17,185 nt of DNA, taken from positions 1-17,185 of the forward strand of contig JAUYDJ010000053.1 of the NCBI GenBank assembly GCA_030690025.1, in the 5' to 3' direction. The notes under the pieces were generated by a model that was not told the DNA's origin, made no database searches, and was given only the letters and a program-made list of their open reading frames with translations. A program made the translations under genes and the position numbers. Positions 15,735-17,185 of the stretch are shown here, piece after piece (the first letter of the stretch is position 1; every line of letters starts with the position of its first letter). Origin of the DNA: Chloroflexota bacterium. GTDB lineage: Bacteria; Chloroflexota; Dehalococcoidia; Dehalococcoidales; JAUYDJ01.

Positions 15735-16358
15735 ATGGCAAGGCATACTACAGCAGTCTGTCGATTGTGTCGCCGCAGCGGCGATAAGTTAATGCTTAAA
15801 GGCAGCAAGTGTATTACTAACTGCACCTATGGAAAGCGGCCCAAGCCGCCGGGACCACATATCAGTCAGCGGCGCCGCATCTCTGACCGCGGCATACAGC
15901 TACGTGAGAAGCAAAAGGCCCGCCACACCTATGGCATACTGGAAAGGCAATTCCGCAGGCTCTTTGCCGCAGCGGAAAAACAGACCGGTATTACCGGTAT
16001 AAACCTGACCGTGCTCCTGGAGAGACGGCTTGATAACGTGGTCTACCGCCTCGGCTTTGCTGACTCGCGCTCTCAGGCCCGCCAGGTGGTTGCGCATGGG
16101 CATATTATGTTAAATGGCCACCGCACCGATATACCCTCTGCCCTGGTCAAGGAGGGTGATACCATTAGCTGGCGGGAAGCCAGCACCAAGCACGAGTACT
16201 ACAAGATACTGGTCGAAACTATCAAGAGTAAGACCGTCCCGACCTGGCTGAGTCTGGACCGGGACAAGATGGTGGGTAAAGTCCTCTCCATCCCTATTCC
16301 GGAAGATATTGGAGCCAAATTTAACGCCAAAGCTATTGTTGAATACTACTCTCGATAA
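15735..16358 (+). CDS. rpsD: 30S ribosomal protein S4
   Basis: S4 starts 30S body assembly, forms part of the mRNA entry channel and can act as an antitermination factor at rRNA operons. The 207-aa length is standard. The N-terminal zinc-type segment has C9, C12, C26 and C30. The S4 RNA-binding domain is [34 protein letters not shown] (pattern from about 95 on). The C-terminus is [12 protein letters not shown]. The last Cys pair is spaced CxxxC, one residue closer than in the Thermus-type CxxxxC motif. GAGGAG (15725-15730) precedes ATG. Confidence 0.98.
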   Translation: MARHTTAVCRLCRRSGDKLMLKGSKCITNCTYGKRPKPPGPHISQRRRISDRGIQLREKQKARHTYGILERQFRRLFAAAEKQTGITGINLTVLLERRLDNVVYRLGFADSRSQARQVVAHGHIMLNGHRTDIPSALVKEGDTISWREASTKHEYYKILVETIKSKTVPTWLSLDRDKMVGKVLSIPIPEDIGAKFNAKAIVEYYSR

Positions 16359-16411
16359 CCGGATGCTTTGACTCTTGGGCAGTAGATTGAAGACTTCACA
16401 AAAACTCTTGA

Positions 16412-16420
16412 TAAGGAGGT
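16412..16420 (+). promoter_or_regulatory. Full-length Shine-Dalgarno of rpoA
   Basis: TAAGGAGGT matches the anti-Shine-Dalgarno of 16S rRNA over all nine bases and lies 4 bases before the TTG at 16425. It is the best ribosome binding site in the window, and it may offset the weak TTG start. Confidence 0.85.
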
Positions 16421-16424
16421 AGAT

Positions 16425-17185
16425 TTGTCCTACCTAGCAATACCAAAAATTGAAAGCTTGGAAAGTGGCGAAAACTTCGGACGCTTTGCCATTGAACCAC
16501 TGGAAAAAGGCTTTGGCGTCACCCTGGGTAACGCCTTGCGCCGGGTGCTGCTCAGCTACCTTCAAGGGGCCGCTGTGACCAGGTTTAAAATTGAAGGCGC
16601 ACAACATGAATTCTCCACTATTCCCAATGTAAAAGAAGATGCCACCGAGTTTCTGCTTAATGTTAAGGCTTTGCGACTGAAAGCCGTTTCCGGACAGCCC
16701 GGTAAGTTAACCCTGGACGTAAAAGGGGACGGGCGGGTCAGCGCCGCGGACATCAAACCCTCGGTTGACTTTGAAATCGTTAATCCCGAGCTTTACCTGG
16801 CCACCCTGGACTCATCTGAAGCCAGGCTTACCGTGGAGTTTGACGTAGAACTGGGCATTGGCTATAAAGAGGCCCAGTCCAGTGATAACCTGCCGGTAGG
16901 GACCATCCCGGTTGACGCTATCTTCACGCCGACCCGCAAGGTCAACTTCAACATCGAGCCGGTTCACATCGGCCAGGAGATCAGCCGCGAGCGGCTGACC
17001 CTCGAAATATGGACGGATGGCACAATCTCAGCCGTGGACGCCTTAAGCCAGAGCGCCGACATCATGATAGAGCAGCTGGCACCGCTGGCCGAGTATGCCA
17101 AGGTCTCCCAGATAGAAGTCGGCAAGAAAGCCCTCCGCCTGGCTATCCCCGAGGAGCAGTTTAATATGCCGGTGGAACAGCTTGA
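16425..17185 (+). CDS. rpoA: RNA polymerase subunit alpha, 3' end cut off
   Basis: The alpha subunit dimerises to scaffold beta and beta' during RNA polymerase assembly. Translated directly from TTG 16425: 253 complete codons are present and the gene runs out of the window, with no stop. The N-terminal domain has FAIEPLEKGFGVTLGNALRRVLLS (21-44 in pattern), where the Arg pair contacts beta. FSTIPNVKEDATEFLLNVK follows, then GYKEA, PVDAIFTPTRKVNF and RERLTLEIWTDGTI. The C-terminal DNA- and activator-binding domain lies beyond the edge. It follows rpsD after 66 bases, as in the classical alpha operon, where rplQ would come next. Confidence 0.97.
   Translation, partial: MSYLAIPKIESLESGENFGRFAIEPLEKGFGVTLGNALRRVLLSYLQGAAVTRFKIEGAQHEFSTIPNVKEDATEFLLNVKALRLKAVSGQPGKLTLDVKGDGRVSAADIKPSVDFEIVNPELYLATLDSSEARLTVEFDVELGIGYKEAQSSDNLPVGTIPVDAIFTPTRKVNFNIEPVHIGQEISRERLTLEIWTDGTISAVDALSQSADIMIEQLAPLAEYAKVSQIEVGKKALRLAIPEEQFNMPVEQL

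Noticed and set aside
16368..16396. TTGACT before rpoA as a possible internal promoter
   Set aside because: No acceptable -10 hexamer lies 15-19 bases downstream, and the spacer is only 66 bases, so read-through from rpsD is the simpler view.
1..17185. Search for CRISPR arrays, insertion sequences, toxin-antitoxin or defence genes
   Set aside because: The window is filled by core translation genes with short spacers; no direct-repeat arrays, transposase-like frames or accessory genes were seen.

Overview
The window is a bacterial translation super-cluster: the str, S10, spc and alpha ribosomal-protein operons joined head to tail on the + strand. It holds 32 protein genes, the last cut by the window edge, behind one clear promoter, plus a divergent tRNA-Lys at the left edge. 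The base composition is moderately GC-rich. S12 carries the internal insertion also seen in Gram-positive bacteria. S14, S4, L36, L24 and adenylate kinase are all zinc-binding (Cys-type) forms. These traits, the gene order and the general look of the proteins suggest a Chloroflexota (Dehalococcoidia-like) genome. That placement is an inference and needs a protein search to settle.

Layout: tRNA-Lys(CTT) on the minus strand (1-73), then a 257-base divergent control region (74-330) with two opposed extended -10 promoters and a hairpin-rich leader. Next come the str genes rpsL-rpsG-fusA (331-3435) and the S10 genes rpsJ-rplC-rplD-rplW-rplB-rpsS-rplV-rpsC-rplP-rpmC-rpsQ (3428-8476). The spc genes follow: rplN-rplX-rplE-rpsN-rpsH-rplF-rplR-rpsE-rpmD-rplO-secY (8487-13775). 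Then come adk-infA-rpmJ (13808-14885) and the alpha genes rpsM-rpsK-rpsD-rpoA (14898 to the edge). Spacers are short: the largest are 72 bases (adk-infA) and 66 bases (rpsD-rpoA). Seven junctions overlap. No intrinsic terminator was seen between genes.

The genes make parts of both ribosomal subunits, elongation factor G, initiation factor 1, the SecY export channel, adenylate kinase and the RNA polymerase alpha subunit, so one transcription unit could set the capacity for making, energising and exporting protein. Two usual members are absent: tuf (normally after fusA) and map (normally between adk and infA).

No unknown system was found. The points worth a second look are at the level of gene expression and detail: an apparent CTG start for rplO, a 41-base rpsC/rplP overlap in which the S3 tail also encodes the start of L16, mutually exclusive leader hairpins, many TTG/GTG starts and TAG stops, a His in place of the hydroxylation-site Arg of L16, and low-complexity tails on several 30S proteins.
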